From assembly GCA_016201735.1 (NCBI GenBank), contig JACQCH010000003.1, positions 1 to 46,054 on the forward strand: a stretch of DNA of 46,054 nucleotides, given 5' to 3'. The notes beneath the pieces were generated by a model. It worked only from the letters and a program-made list of their open reading frames with translations. It made no database searches and was not told the DNA's origin. This stretch comes from Candidatus Omnitrophota bacterium (GTDB lineage Bacteria > Omnitrophota > Gorgyraeia > 1-14-0-20-64-10). Positions within the stretch are counted from its first letter, which is position 1, and every line of letters begins with the position of its first letter. Positions 23,411 to 32,948 of this stretch are shown piece by piece. A program made the translations under genes and the position numbers.

Positions 23411-23580
23411 AAAAATCCAAGAAGGTTTTCAATCTTCTTTCTCGATCTGAAATAAAATCCACTGCCCGGTGGATATGCACCCTGGAGCCCAAAGAGAAGA
23501 ATTACATCGAAGATTCCCTCATAAAGATTCGCGATGGACTCAAGCAGATTAACGAATTATGGAGTAGCCATGCGGTTTAA
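23407..23580 (+). CDS. 57-residue protein bridging to the giant gene
   Basis: This short gene is below the ORF-track cutoff. It reads MKKSKKVFNLLSRSEIKS, then TARWICTLEPKEKNYIED and SLIKIRDGLKQINELW, ending at the TAA at 23578-23580. It overlaps the upstream gene as ATGA and its end overlaps the giant gene start (atgcggtttaa) by 11 bases, so translation of the giant may be coupled to it. Codon usage looks ordinary. The family is not recognised. Confidence 0.65.
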   Translation: MKKSKKVFNLLSRSEIKSTARWICTLEPKEKNYIEDSLIKIRDGLKQINELWSSHAV

Positions 23581-26500
23581 ACAGGTTTTTTATTTTCGCC
23601 GGTTCTTTTCCGTCTTAACAATCCTTTCCTTTACCTTGTCCCAAGCCTTTCCGGCTTGTGACCGTGGCAGCCAGGAACTGGCTGCAGGAAATGGTGCGGC
23701 CTCTTCTGGCCGCAGCCAGGCCCTGCGCCCAGGCATTGAAGGCCGCTCCCAATCCGGCCTCGAGGAGGCGATCAAAGAAACTGCCTCTGCGCCTTTAACC
23801 CCGGCGTCTCAATCGGTTTCATCGGAAAACCTATCTTTTAAACCCCGAGACCTCTGGATTCCTCTGGCCGTGATGGAAAATGACCTGCGAGGCCCGGTCA
23901 CCCAGTCGGTAAAGGCGCAAGAAAATGTTTTTATCGTGGAAGGGGTTTTTGACGGTAGTCGGGACCTGGCCGACGGACGGGTAGCGATATTTCCTTCCCC
24001 TCTCCTCATCGATGGATCAACCGCATCGCAGGTTTTTGACATCGTTGAGAAAGGCAAAGAGAATCCTTCCGAGATGAGTTCTTTGCAAGCAGGGATCTTT
24101 GATCAGGTAATGGACCTTGCACGCAACGAGTCCGGCGCCAGTTTAACGGAGCATCTGGCAAAAGAGGCCAGAGCGGGTCGGGACGCTTCCGCGGCTATCG
24201 CCGCTGCCGCACTCCAAGAGAGAGGATATTTTTGCGGTCACTTCGGTTGGGTCGGAACGGAGAAGCCGGATTATCAGCCGATTCAAGGTATTGAAAAATT
24301 GGAACCCGCTCATTTGAGCCCCCTCTTCGATCTCATCCAGAAGAACCGCTTGGAAGATGTCCTGCGCCAGCCGGGCGTCTACGTTGCCAAGGAAGAAGAC
24401 GTCGTGGAAAAGGATGGGGCTGTCCAAGTGCGGCTCCGTCCTATCCAACAAGAAGGTGTCGAGGGTGCACCCGGAGAATGGATTACCCTCGATTCCCAGG
24501 AGATCCCCCTTTATCAGCAATTCCAAGATAGGGAAAAAGAGATATTCGAACTGCGGCGGAGCTTGAAGTATGCGATGGATAAGAAACAGGGGATTCACGG
24601 CGCACGCCGCCGACTGGATGCAGGGCGGACGTCAGTCGCCCAGGCCCGCCGGGCCCTTCTCCTCCAAGTGACCCGCCGACTCCACGGTCCCCGAGCGGTC
24701 TTCAGAAACCATCTTTTGGAGGATTATCTGGGAGGGGACGCCGAGCTGGATCGGTTTCTGGAGATTGCTTCTGGATTCAAGCGATTTGATCAGTATCTCC
24801 GGCTGTTCAAGAATCTCAACATGCAGGGCGAGCTTCAGAGGTTCGTAGAACGGCTCAACGTGGAGATCGAGAAAGAAGAGGAGATCCTAAAAGGGATCAA
24901 AAAGGCGAAACGGATCCGTTCCGCTTCGGATCTCTCCATCATGAGGCGACGGCTGGGGCGTCTGAAGGATATCGTATCGGCGATCGAGAAGGAAACCTTT
25001 GGGATCATAAGAGATGCTCAGCAGCTTGTGAGGGATCCCAAGACCTTGAAGGAACTTCTTCCTCGGGATCTGGCGGGTTTGTCCGACACGGCGGTCCGGG
25101 AACTTTATTCCTTATCGTTGACCTTCCGTTCCACCGACCGGATGATGGAAACCCGAGGGCGGGATTCTCTGGGATTGACTGCGTCCTTTACTTTTGCCGA
25201 TGAGCAAGCGTTCCAGCAGTTTTATAAAAAGGTTCTTTCTCCCAGAGATCAGACGCAGTTCAAAGAACGGCAGCAGATCGAGGATTTGGTCAATAACGCC
25301 ATTGAGGTAAGGAAAGGGTCGTCTCCGGACGGCAAGGAGGACCCTTCCAAGCCGGTCACGGTGACCTTCGTCTATAAAACCGCGATGTTGGTGGGCCGCC
25401 TGGGAGACAACGCGGCCCGCCTGACCGAGCAGATCACCCAGGACAGGATCTTCCAGCAGATCATCCGCCAGTTGGACAGCCAAAAGATGATCCACACTCG
25501 GTGGGCTTCCGCCGGCGTCATCTCTGAAGGAAATGCCCATCCGGTGGGAAATAAAGGGATTTACACCTTGAGTCTCAACGGCCAGACTCGGAAAGTGGAA
25601 ATGGTCATGCAGATTTCCTCGGATCGGATCGCTCCGCAGTATGGCAAGAACGGAAATATCTTTGCTGACCTCAACGGAGACATCACCAACTACAACAGCT
25701 GGGACTTGGTCGCGGCCCAATTCTTTCCGAACTTAAGGCGCCAGTACGAAGAACGGTCGCTGGACTCGGGGGTCATCGAGCGGACGATCAGCGACAACAT
25801 TAAAACTGATACGAAAGTGATCCCGCTGATCATCGAAGAGTTCCTGGCCAGGGGCGATACGATGGAAGAGGCCTTCCGAAAAGCAATAGCTCGCTTTAAC
25901 GGCTCCTTCTCCATCCAGTGCGTCAGCGATCTAGAGCCTACCAAACGATTCGTCGCTCTAGGGGGAGACGGGCAGGGTCTCTACATCGGGATCTCCGAAG
26001 ATGGGCTCATCCCGGCTTCGGAGGTGCATGGTTTTATTTATCGAACCCGCCGCTTTGTCAAGATCGAGCCGGTCAAGGTCAAAGAGTGGGGGATCGAAAG
26101 GACCGTTCCGGTCTATGTGGTCATAGATAAATCCAAACCGCCCACGGTGGAGAACATCTTTCTCTACCGGGCCGACAACGGAAAGAGGATTGAGCTCACC
26201 GAGGATGATATCGCGGTTACCGAGAACACGGCCCGGGATGTGGATTTGGGAGATAACCGCTTCTTTTTCATCAAAGAAGTTTTTGAAGCCCCGGAGATGT
26301 TCGAAGCCACCATTGAAGGCCGGGTGGATGTCCAAAAGAATGTTGCTACCGCTAAGGACGAGGCGGTGGTCAATCTCTCTGAAGACGAAATTCCGGAAGA
26401 GGTTCTCCATCAGATCGCCAACGGCAAATTAAACAAGATCCGCGTCATCGCCATGGGGACAGCCAATGCTGCTGGGCTCATCATCGCCAGAAAGTGGAAG

Positions 26501-29500
26501 CGGTCCATCGAATTGGCCAACCGGTATCGCCAAGCAAACGGACTTCCACCTGTTAAAATTGATGTAACTGGAGAAGTGGCGACGGAGACAGGGATGTTCG
26601 ATGTTCCAAAAGACATGTCGGACACCCTGATTGTTGCTGTTACACAGTCCGGTGGAACCAAGGACACCAATGTCACCTTGAGGAAGGCAATGACTCAAGG
26701 GCCAGACGGACGTGGCGCAACGGTTCTTGTCATTGTTAACAAGCGGGATTCCGATGCCGTCTTTATCGCCCAGGATAGTGGGGGCGGGGTGATTTACACG
26801 GGGACCGGACGGGAACCGGAGATTGCCGTCGCTTCCACGAAGGCCTTTTACGCGCAGATCGGCGCCGGCTACACCATTGGGATGAAGATTGCCCAGGCTC
26901 TCGGTCTGCCTAAGGACGATCCGGCCTTGGTCGGCGACGCCAGAGAATTGCTGGCGACGCCTCGGAAGATGGCGGAAACGCTGAAGACCGTTCCCCGCTA
27001 TGTTCCGCTTCCGGAGGAAAATCCTGCTGAAAGGGAACGGGCGCTGGCCCATCCTCTCGTGAAGGCCGCCCGCTTCTGGCCGCTGCGAAAAGGAGAGAAG
27101 GCCTGTTTAGGGGATGGCTTCGCGTATGACTCGGCGGAGGAGGTCCGAATCAAGAATTCTGAGCTGACCTACATGGCGATTGGCCGGGACTACATGACCC
27201 ATCCGAAACATATCAATTTGAGCGCAGAGCCATGGCTGTTGATTTTGGCAGCCAACATTCGTGGAGACGATGGCAGTTACTGGAGCAAATACGTGCTTCA
27301 GGAGTTGGAGAAATTTACCGCTCATCGGGCTGCTCCCATCGTCGTGGCTACGGAAAATGAGAGGGATACCTATCTTCTAGAAAGAGGGGAGCCCAAATTT
27401 TTTGTTAAAAGGAAGCGTCCCAATGGAACAGAAATGCTGCCCCGCCCCATCGACATCATCACTGTTCCGGAAGCGCCGGAAGACTTCTCTCCCATCTATT
27501 CCGCGATGGCGGGTCACCTGTTTGCCTATCACACCGCTCTGGCGATTAACGAGTACGCGGTGCTGATGGGGAAGATTCAACAGAAAGAGTTGGAAAACTG
27601 GGAGAGACTTTCCAAACAGGAATTTAAGAATCGAGAGATCCTTGAAAATCCCAGTTTCCGTTCAGCGGTGCGCGAGGTTTTTAAACCCCTTTGGGACGAC
27701 TTGGCGGATGGCGTGCGGCTCCCGGGAGATAATATGCAGGATATGCTGGTTCAACTCCGGGACGTCTACTTTGCCTTGACCGGAAGAATGGAATTTGATT
27801 GGGAGGAGCACTTCGGCAGAGAAGCGTCTCTCTTAGAGGCATTCCAAACCTTGACGGAACAGATCCGCACAGAATTGACCCGGACGATCGATTCCATCCG
27901 CCACCAGGCGAAGTTCGTGACGGTGGGGATCGAAGCGGGCGGGGCGGTCGTTGCCAAGGAACTCAAGGATTTCGCTGCGAAGCTGGTGATCAGCCGATTT
28001 CAACCGGGCGGCCAGCGGCTGGAGCCGGAGGTCATCCAGGAAACTCTACTTCAGTACATTGCGTATAAAAAGGATAATCGGCCGCACGTGGCGGTGATCC
28101 ATCATCCCTTGGAAGACAGAACCATGTCTCATCGGATCATCATCATGAAAGATCGGGATGGAATTTCTGGAGCGGCAGCCCGTGCCGCTATGGGGAAAGG
28201 AGCCGGAATAATAGAAGAGGCGGTCCTTCAAGTTGACAAAGCCATCGTGATCATCCAAACCCTAGATAAACCTTATGCGGTCATGGAAGGTGAACCGGCT
28301 AAGGCGTCCGGCTTAGAGGAAGTCCATCAGCCGCCCCGTTTGACCGACCTGACTCTCCAGTATTTGAGCCAAGTGGAGCTTGGAATTGGCAGCGGCCCCT
28401 GGGCTGAATTCGGAAACTGGCTGGTGACCAATACCGGAGCGATGATTGGAAGACCCGGAACTCCTTTGGAGGTGGATCTCACCAATATTGACCCAACGGC
28501 TGTTTTGGAGCCCGGTGTCCGGATTGTGGGCAAGGATGCTGTCGTTGAGGCGGAAGCGCGGATTGGCCGAGGTTCCTATCTGGAGAACGCCAAGGTACGT
28601 GCTCGAGCCCAGGTCGGAGCCGGCTCGGTTCTGATCTATAAGCCTTCCCCGCCAGACGAAATCGAACAGTGGCGGTTGTCTCCGAAGAGCCCCTACCTTG
28701 CTCAAGAACAGCCGACCGAGGTTGGAGAGGATTCTCGCCTCTCACCCGGAACCTATCTTTTGAACTTTAGCGTTGGGGCCCGCACCGTCTGGGAGAGGTT
28801 TAAGACTTATCCCAACATCGGTCAGAATGGAAGATTAGGCGCTGACTGCCGCTGCACCACCGCCAAATTGGTTCTTTCGGACATTCCGGACGGCTCCGTC
28901 GTCGGAAACTTCGAAGGGCCGTTTGAAGAGGAAAGAGTAACCGGCCCCATTGAGGTAAGCAATTTTGTGGGGCGTCCGGGTGAAAGACTTGGTCGGGCGG
29001 GACGCTCTCGGAATTATTACGTGGAGTACGTTGAAGGATTCTCGTTGCCGCCGATGGTTGTGGATCATGCAGGTCCTGAAGTCCACGATCGGACTTATCG
29101 CGAGCTGGGATTCATGTCTTCTCGGAAAATTTTTGGAAACCATGCGATCGCCCTGGAGTTTTCCGGGAGCCTCCAACCTGAACAGACCCGTCTTGAGAAG
29201 ATTACAGGTAAAGAGGTTTCAGCACACGGGATCGTGGCCTTTGGTTTTGGGGGAATCATCGGGGGCACCTCGAAGCTCATCGGAGTGACGGATTTGTGGA
29301 ATCGCGATGACATCCAGACGGCCGAAGATGTTCTGCGCCGGTTTGACCGGACTTACCTGGGACACTTTGCTGTGGTTGCTCCCCGGGGATTCGTCTATGA
29401 GGATGCGCATCACAGATCATGGAGAGGTACCGGCGAGGCTTGGGGCCGGGTCGGAAATTTCTCTCTCCGAGGAGCCCTGACCGCCCGGCAGGAGGTTCCT

Positions 29501-32500
29501 GCTTGGGTCTTGGACCACGCGATAGATGTAGTCCTGACCCAGATGGCGGAGGAATTCCTGGATTTGCAGAAACGGGATTCATGGAACGATCCACAAGTCA
29601 GGGAGCAGTTCAATGGGTTTATCCAGGCCGCCATCCGTTCGGAGATCGTGGAACTGCGGATTGATCGGGAGAAGAATCAGCAGGAGTTTGATAATTTGCG
29701 TAAGCGTCCGGACAGTGAGGAGATTCGGCAAAGGCGTGAGGAGATCAGCACGCGGCTTGGGATCATTGACAGCGGGATCATCCGGCTGGAGGAGCATCTT
29801 AACTCTCGGGCTTGGGTTGGGGAATGGAGAGTTCGCCCCGAGGAGGGACAGCCGGCCTTCGGCTCCTGGTGGAAAGAGAATGGCCGATGGGTCCATCATG
29901 GCGAAAAGGATGGGAGATACATCGGATATCCGGACCTGCAGCACACGATCGAAGATCTGGCGGCCGCCCAGCCAGATGAGGAACACCCGCAGCAGCCCTG
30001 GTATCCGATGATGACCGATGATGATTCGGAGGCCATTCTTGATCTATTCCAAGAGCCGAAGCAGGGTTCTGTAGCCAAGGATGCCGTGAGGGGAGAAGGG
30101 GCTTCGGTGCATCCTTCAGCGGTGATCGGTTCAGGGGCCGTGATTGAAAGCGGCGCCGTGGTCGGACCCGGGGTCCACATCGCTGAAGGAGCAAGGATAG
30201 AGTCTGGGGCTCAACTTGCCTACAGCTCAGTGGGCAGAGGTGCGAGAGTAGGCTCAAAGGCCAGAGCTTATGGCGTTCTGCTGCTGAACCGCAATGTCTT
30301 GGAGCCAGAATCCCACACTCGCCTTAGCATCGTGGGATCTCAGGGTGAAAAGGATTTCAGTAAGGTTGGCTCTAAGTCCGAGGTCAATCTCTCCAAGATT
30401 CAGGATGGTTCAAAAATCGGAGAAGAAAACCTGGTGATCGGCAGCATGATTGTCCAAGGTTCTAACTTGGGGGATCGGAACAAGGCCATCTACGGCCGGC
30501 TGGAAGATGTCCAAGCCGGGAACAACAACACGTTGAACAGCCTCATGCGGCATGTCCGGTGGGGCAACAATATCCGGAATGACCATCTCGCCACTTGGAT
30601 CGAAAACGAGATGGTTAACCCGGTCCTCATCCGAGTACCCGGGAAGAAACCAGTTCGACTGCACCTACCCGTTACCCATGGTGCCTACGCCACAGTTCAG
30701 GGCAGCCAGGAAAGACCAGTGGAGGTATTAGGATCATTCCTGGCTGGCCTGACGATTCTAGAACAGGGAGCTCGTCTGGACCGAGCTTTCGTAAAGAAAC
30801 GCGTGAGCTCGGAGGAAAGATTGTCGCCCTATACCTACGGTTTTGACGCGGGACAGGCCGCCAAAATCTTTGGAGGGGCTCTCCAGCGTCCCGGCCCCGC
30901 TTTTCTTTTCCGCTTCGGATTAAGCTACCCATGGAAAGGAACCCTTCCAGAGGACCGCTGGGCCATCGGATACCTGATTGAGCAGGGAGCCATCCAAACC
31001 ATTGAACGGATGACGGAACAACTCTCTGTTGTTAAGCCTCTTCGTGCCGATAGGGCCGACGCTGTGCGGAAACTGGTGGAGCTTCTGACTCAAAGGGATT
31101 TTCCGCAGGATGGGCCGACTCCGGCTCGACTCCGTTATGAGTTGGTTGATTCTCAAGGGAAGGCCATTCGCGCCCTCTACGAGGAGATGCAGGAGGAAAA
31201 AGAACATCCTTCTACACCCCCCGCGTCCTTTTTGCAGCTTAGCCGTCTTCAGCTTCTCGGGGGACTGTACTTGGCCATGGGGGCGCTCGACGGCCGATAC
31301 CGCCTTCGGCTGGATTCAGAAGGTAAGACATTGGTTTTCACAGAGGGAGTCTGGAATTATGATTCAGGAAATGGAAAATACAGATGGAAGGGGAATCTGA
31401 TTCCCGCGGGCGCGAGTGCCGAGCCCCTGCCGGCTGCGCCTTCCAAACACCGTAAGCTACGCCAGATTGTGATTCAACTGACAGAGGAATTTCACAAGAA
31501 TGGGAGGATCCGTTTCGAGACGGAACAATTTAAGAACCGCTCTCTCGTTGCAATTGCCGGACCCAAGAGCCATCTGCTGCGCCTCTTGGACGCTTTAATG
31601 ATTCCTCTCGGGCAAAGGGTTTCCACTCACGGTTTCCGCTCAACAGATCATGTTGGGGTCTCCTTTGTGGTAGTCAGCGGGGTTCTGAGTGATTCAGACC
31701 GCTTTGCAATCCAGGAATTGATCGATCGAATACTCCCAGGTTCTTTTGTGAATTTGTACGAGGGCACCACCTTAACCCCTGAAGAGGTGGATGGGCTCTT
31801 TGGAGTCTATAGGGATTTCCAGGAACGCAAGCAGGCAATTGTTCAGCCAAGCACCGATCCTTATTCTCCCGAGAAATCTTCAGTTCTTCTGGCGGTTCCT
31901 GCGGATGATGCCAGGTTTGAGGGGGTTTCACAGATAATTTCAGAGGTGTTTGGCCAGTGGGGTGTTCCGGTGTCGACCCCTATTGAAAAACGGTATCGCC
32001 CAACGCCCGATTCTAAAGAGGCGCGACTCCTCTACTATACAGTTAAGATGTCGCCGGCAAACCCACAGGTAGACGCAGCTGTGCATCAGATTGAGGCAGG
32101 TCTGCGTGACTTAGAGAAGTTAGCGGGGCTTGAGGAAAGGGCGGGACATAAGGAGATGGTCCGTCAGATTCAGGAATTTACCAGCACCCATTCCGGCGCG
32201 GAGGTTTCCTTCTCCGGTGGAATTTCTCCCCGGACAGGGCAGAGGGTTGGTCCCCAGGTGCTTAGCGGCGCGGACCTGACGCGTTGGAAAATCGATGATC
32301 TGGTTTCCGCTGCTGAAACCGTTTCTCCTGATGGGAAAATGGCGCTTCGGTTTGGAGGGGCGAACGGGACCAAGATCCAAGTTCTGCCGAGTACCGACGC
32401 TGGGATGGAGGAGGTAGCGGCGAACGGTTCCGCAAGACCGGTGGATGCGGAGGTGTTGTTGAGGGACAAGGTGAGACTGGAGTCCGCATCGTCTGCCGTT

Positions 32501-32911
32501 TCCTGGGTGGGCGCCATTGCAGGGCCGCATGAGAGCGGCCTGGCCTATGGGGTTGCTTTGAGTGCCGTGAAGACTCCTGACAGACAGCAGTCCTTGCCGG
32601 TGGCTTTCGTCGTGCTCAATGAGAAAGAAGCGGATTTGGTGAGGAAACTCGCCCCCTCCGGCACGATCTTTCTTGTCGGAAGCCCGGAATATCCAACGGT
32701 TCAGATCGCGGTCCAGAAAGCCGAGGAGTGGCTCGTTCAAATAATGGAGGTGAAGGTTCCTGAAGAGTTGAAACTCGGCACCGCCGGTCAACCGGTCTCC
32801 TCGTTGATCCAGAACCTCCTCCGGGATATTTTCGGAATCGAGGTGACTCCGGAATCGCTGGAGATGTGGCGGGGCTTTATCCGAGACGCGACGCTGGCTT
32901 TCCAGGCATAA
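23570..32911 (+). CDS. giant exported protein: GlmS-like and beta-helix modules
   Basis: The 3113-residue protein starts at the ATG at 23570 (RFKQVFYFRRFFSVLTILSF signal peptide). A glutaminase type 2 domain is split: CGHFGWVG begins at Cys222, but HTRWASAG and EGNAHPVGN come at 642, with a helical insertion of about 350 residues between. Two SIS domains follow at about 958-1110 (VTQSGGTKDTN, EIAVASTKAF) and 1177-1330, together matching glucosamine-6-phosphate synthase. Left-handed beta-helix stretches lie at about 1630-1690 and 2175-2300 (PSAVIGSGAVIESGAVVGPG), as in GlmU acyltransferase domains. The rest is unrecognised. GLEE-type motifs are at 63, 1581, 2853 and (GMEE) 2945. The nucleophile Cys is internal and SIS has SGG for SGE, so activity is uncertain. 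Confidence 0.85.
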   Translation: MRFKQVFYFRRFFSVLTILSFTLSQAFPACDRGSQELAAGNGAASSGRSQALRPGIEGRSQSGLEEAIKETASAPLTPASQSVSSENLSFKPRDLWIPLAVMENDLRGPVTQSVKAQENVFIVEGVFDGSRDLADGRVAIFPSPLLIDGSTASQVFDIVEKGKENPSEMSSLQAGIFDQVMDLARNESGASLTEHLAKEARAGRDASAAIAAAALQERGYFCGHFGWVGTEKPDYQPIQGIEKLEPAHLSPLFDLIQKNRLEDVLRQPGVYVAKEEDVVEKDGAVQVRLRPIQQEGVEGAPGEWITLDSQEIPLYQQFQDREKEIFELRRSLKYAMDKKQGIHGARRRLDAGRTSVAQARRALLLQVTRRLHGPRAVFRNHLLEDYLGGDAELDRFLEIASGFKRFDQYLRLFKNLNMQGELQRFVERLNVEIEKEEEILKGIKKAKRIRSASDLSIMRRRLGRLKDIVSAIEKETFGIIRDAQQLVRDPKTLKELLPRDLAGLSDTAVRELYSLSLTFRSTDRMMETRGRDSLGLTASFTFADEQAFQQFYKKVLSPRDQTQFKERQQIEDLVNNAIEVRKGSSPDGKEDPSKPVTVTFVYKTAMLVGRLGDNAARLTEQITQDRIFQQIIRQLDSQKMIHTRWASAGVISEGNAHPVGNKGIYTLSLNGQTRKVEMVMQISSDRIAPQYGKNGNIFADLNGDITNYNSWDLVAAQFFPNLRRQYEERSLDSGVIERTISDNIKTDTKVIPLIIEEFLARGDTMEEAFRKAIARFNGSFSIQCVSDLEPTKRFVALGGDGQGLYIGISEDGLIPASEVHGFIYRTRRFVKIEPVKVKEWGIERTVPVYVVIDKSKPPTVENIFLYRADNGKRIELTEDDIAVTENTARDVDLGDNRFFFIKEVFEAPEMFEATIEGRVDVQKNVATAKDEAVVNLSEDEIPEEVLHQIANGKLNKIRVIAMGTANAAGLIIARKWKRSIELANRYRQANGLPPVKIDVTGEVATETGMFDVPKDMSDTLIVAVTQSGGTKDTNVTLRKAMTQGPDGRGATVLVIVNKRDSDAVFIAQDSGGGVIYTGTGREPEIAVASTKAFYAQIGAGYTIGMKIAQALGLPKDDPALVGDARELLATPRKMAETLKTVPRYVPLPEENPAERERALAHPLVKAARFWPLRKGEKACLGDGFAYDSAEEVRIKNSELTYMAIGRDYMTHPKHINLSAEPWLLILAANIRGDDGSYWSKYVLQELEKFTAHRAAPIVVATENERDTYLLERGEPKFFVKRKRPNGTEMLPRPIDIITVPEAPEDFSPIYSAMAGHLFAYHTALAINEYAVLMGKIQQKELENWERLSKQEFKNREILENPSFRSAVREVFKPLWDDLADGVRLPGDNMQDMLVQLRDVYFALTGRMEFDWEEHFGREASLLEAFQTLTEQIRTELTRTIDSIRHQAKFVTVGIEAGGAVVAKELKDFAAKLVISRFQPGGQRLEPEVIQETLLQYIAYKKDNRPHVAVIHHPLEDRTMSHRIIIMKDRDGISGAAARAAMGKGAGIIEEAVLQVDKAIVIIQTLDKPYAVMEGEPAKASGLEEVHQPPRLTDLTLQYLSQVELGIGSGPWAEFGNWLVTNTGAMIGRPGTPLEVDLTNIDPTAVLEPGVRIVGKDAVVEAEARIGRGSYLENAKVRARAQVGAGSVLIYKPSPPDEIEQWRLSPKSPYLAQEQPTEVGEDSRLSPGTYLLNFSVGARTVWERFKTYPNIGQNGRLGADCRCTTAKLVLSDIPDGSVVGNFEGPFEEERVTGPIEVSNFVGRPGERLGRAGRSRNYYVEYVEGFSLPPMVVDHAGPEVHDRTYRELGFMSSRKIFGNHAIALEFSGSLQPEQTRLEKITGKEVSAHGIVAFGFGGIIGGTSKLIGVTDLWNRDDIQTAEDVLRRFDRTYLGHFAVVAPRGFVYEDAHHRSWRGTGEAWGRVGNFSLRGALTARQEVPAWVLDHAIDVVLTQMAEEFLDLQKRDSWNDPQVREQFNGFIQAAIRSEIVELRIDREKNQQEFDNLRKRPDSEEIRQRREEISTRLGIIDSGIIRLEEHLNSRAWVGEWRVRPEEGQPAFGSWWKENGRWVHHGEKDGRYIGYPDLQHTIEDLAAAQPDEEHPQQPWYPMMTDDDSEAILDLFQEPKQGSVAKDAVRGEGASVHPSAVIGSGAVIESGAVVGPGVHIAEGARIESGAQLAYSSVGRGARVGSKARAYGVLLLNRNVLEPESHTRLSIVGSQGEKDFSKVGSKSEVNLSKIQDGSKIGEENLVIGSMIVQGSNLGDRNKAIYGRLEDVQAGNNNTLNSLMRHVRWGNNIRNDHLATWIENEMVNPVLIRVPGKKPVRLHLPVTHGAYATVQGSQERPVEVLGSFLAGLTILEQGARLDRAFVKKRVSSEERLSPYTYGFDAGQAAKIFGGALQRPGPAFLFRFGLSYPWKGTLPEDRWAIGYLIEQGAIQTIERMTEQLSVVKPLRADRADAVRKLVELLTQRDFPQDGPTPARLRYELVDSQGKAIRALYEEMQEEKEHPSTPPASFLQLSRLQLLGGLYLAMGALDGRYRLRLDSEGKTLVFTEGVWNYDSGNGKYRWKGNLIPAGASAEPLPAAPSKHRKLRQIVIQLTEEFHKNGRIRFETEQFKNRSLVAIAGPKSHLLRLLDALMIPLGQRVSTHGFRSTDHVGVSFVVVSGVLSDSDRFAIQELIDRILPGSFVNLYEGTTLTPEEVDGLFGVYRDFQERKQAIVQPSTDPYSPEKSSVLLAVPADDARFEGVSQIISEVFGQWGVPVSTPIEKRYRPTPDSKEARLLYYTVKMSPANPQVDAAVHQIEAGLRDLEKLAGLEERAGHKEMVRQIQEFTSTHSGAEVSFSGGISPRTGQRVGPQVLSGADLTRWKIDDLVSAAETVSPDGKMALRFGGANGTKIQVLPSTDAGMEEVAANGSARPVDAEVLLRDKVRLESASSAVSWVGAIAGPHESGLAYGVALSAVKTPDRQQSLPVAFVVLNEKEADLVRKLAPSGTIFLVGSPEYPTVQIAVQKAEEWLVQIMEVKVPEELKLGTAGQPVSSLIQNLLRDIFGIEVTPESLEMWRGFIRDATLAFQA

Positions 32912-32948
32912 ATCAGAGGATTTTCTTTGTAATACCAATGACATTTTC

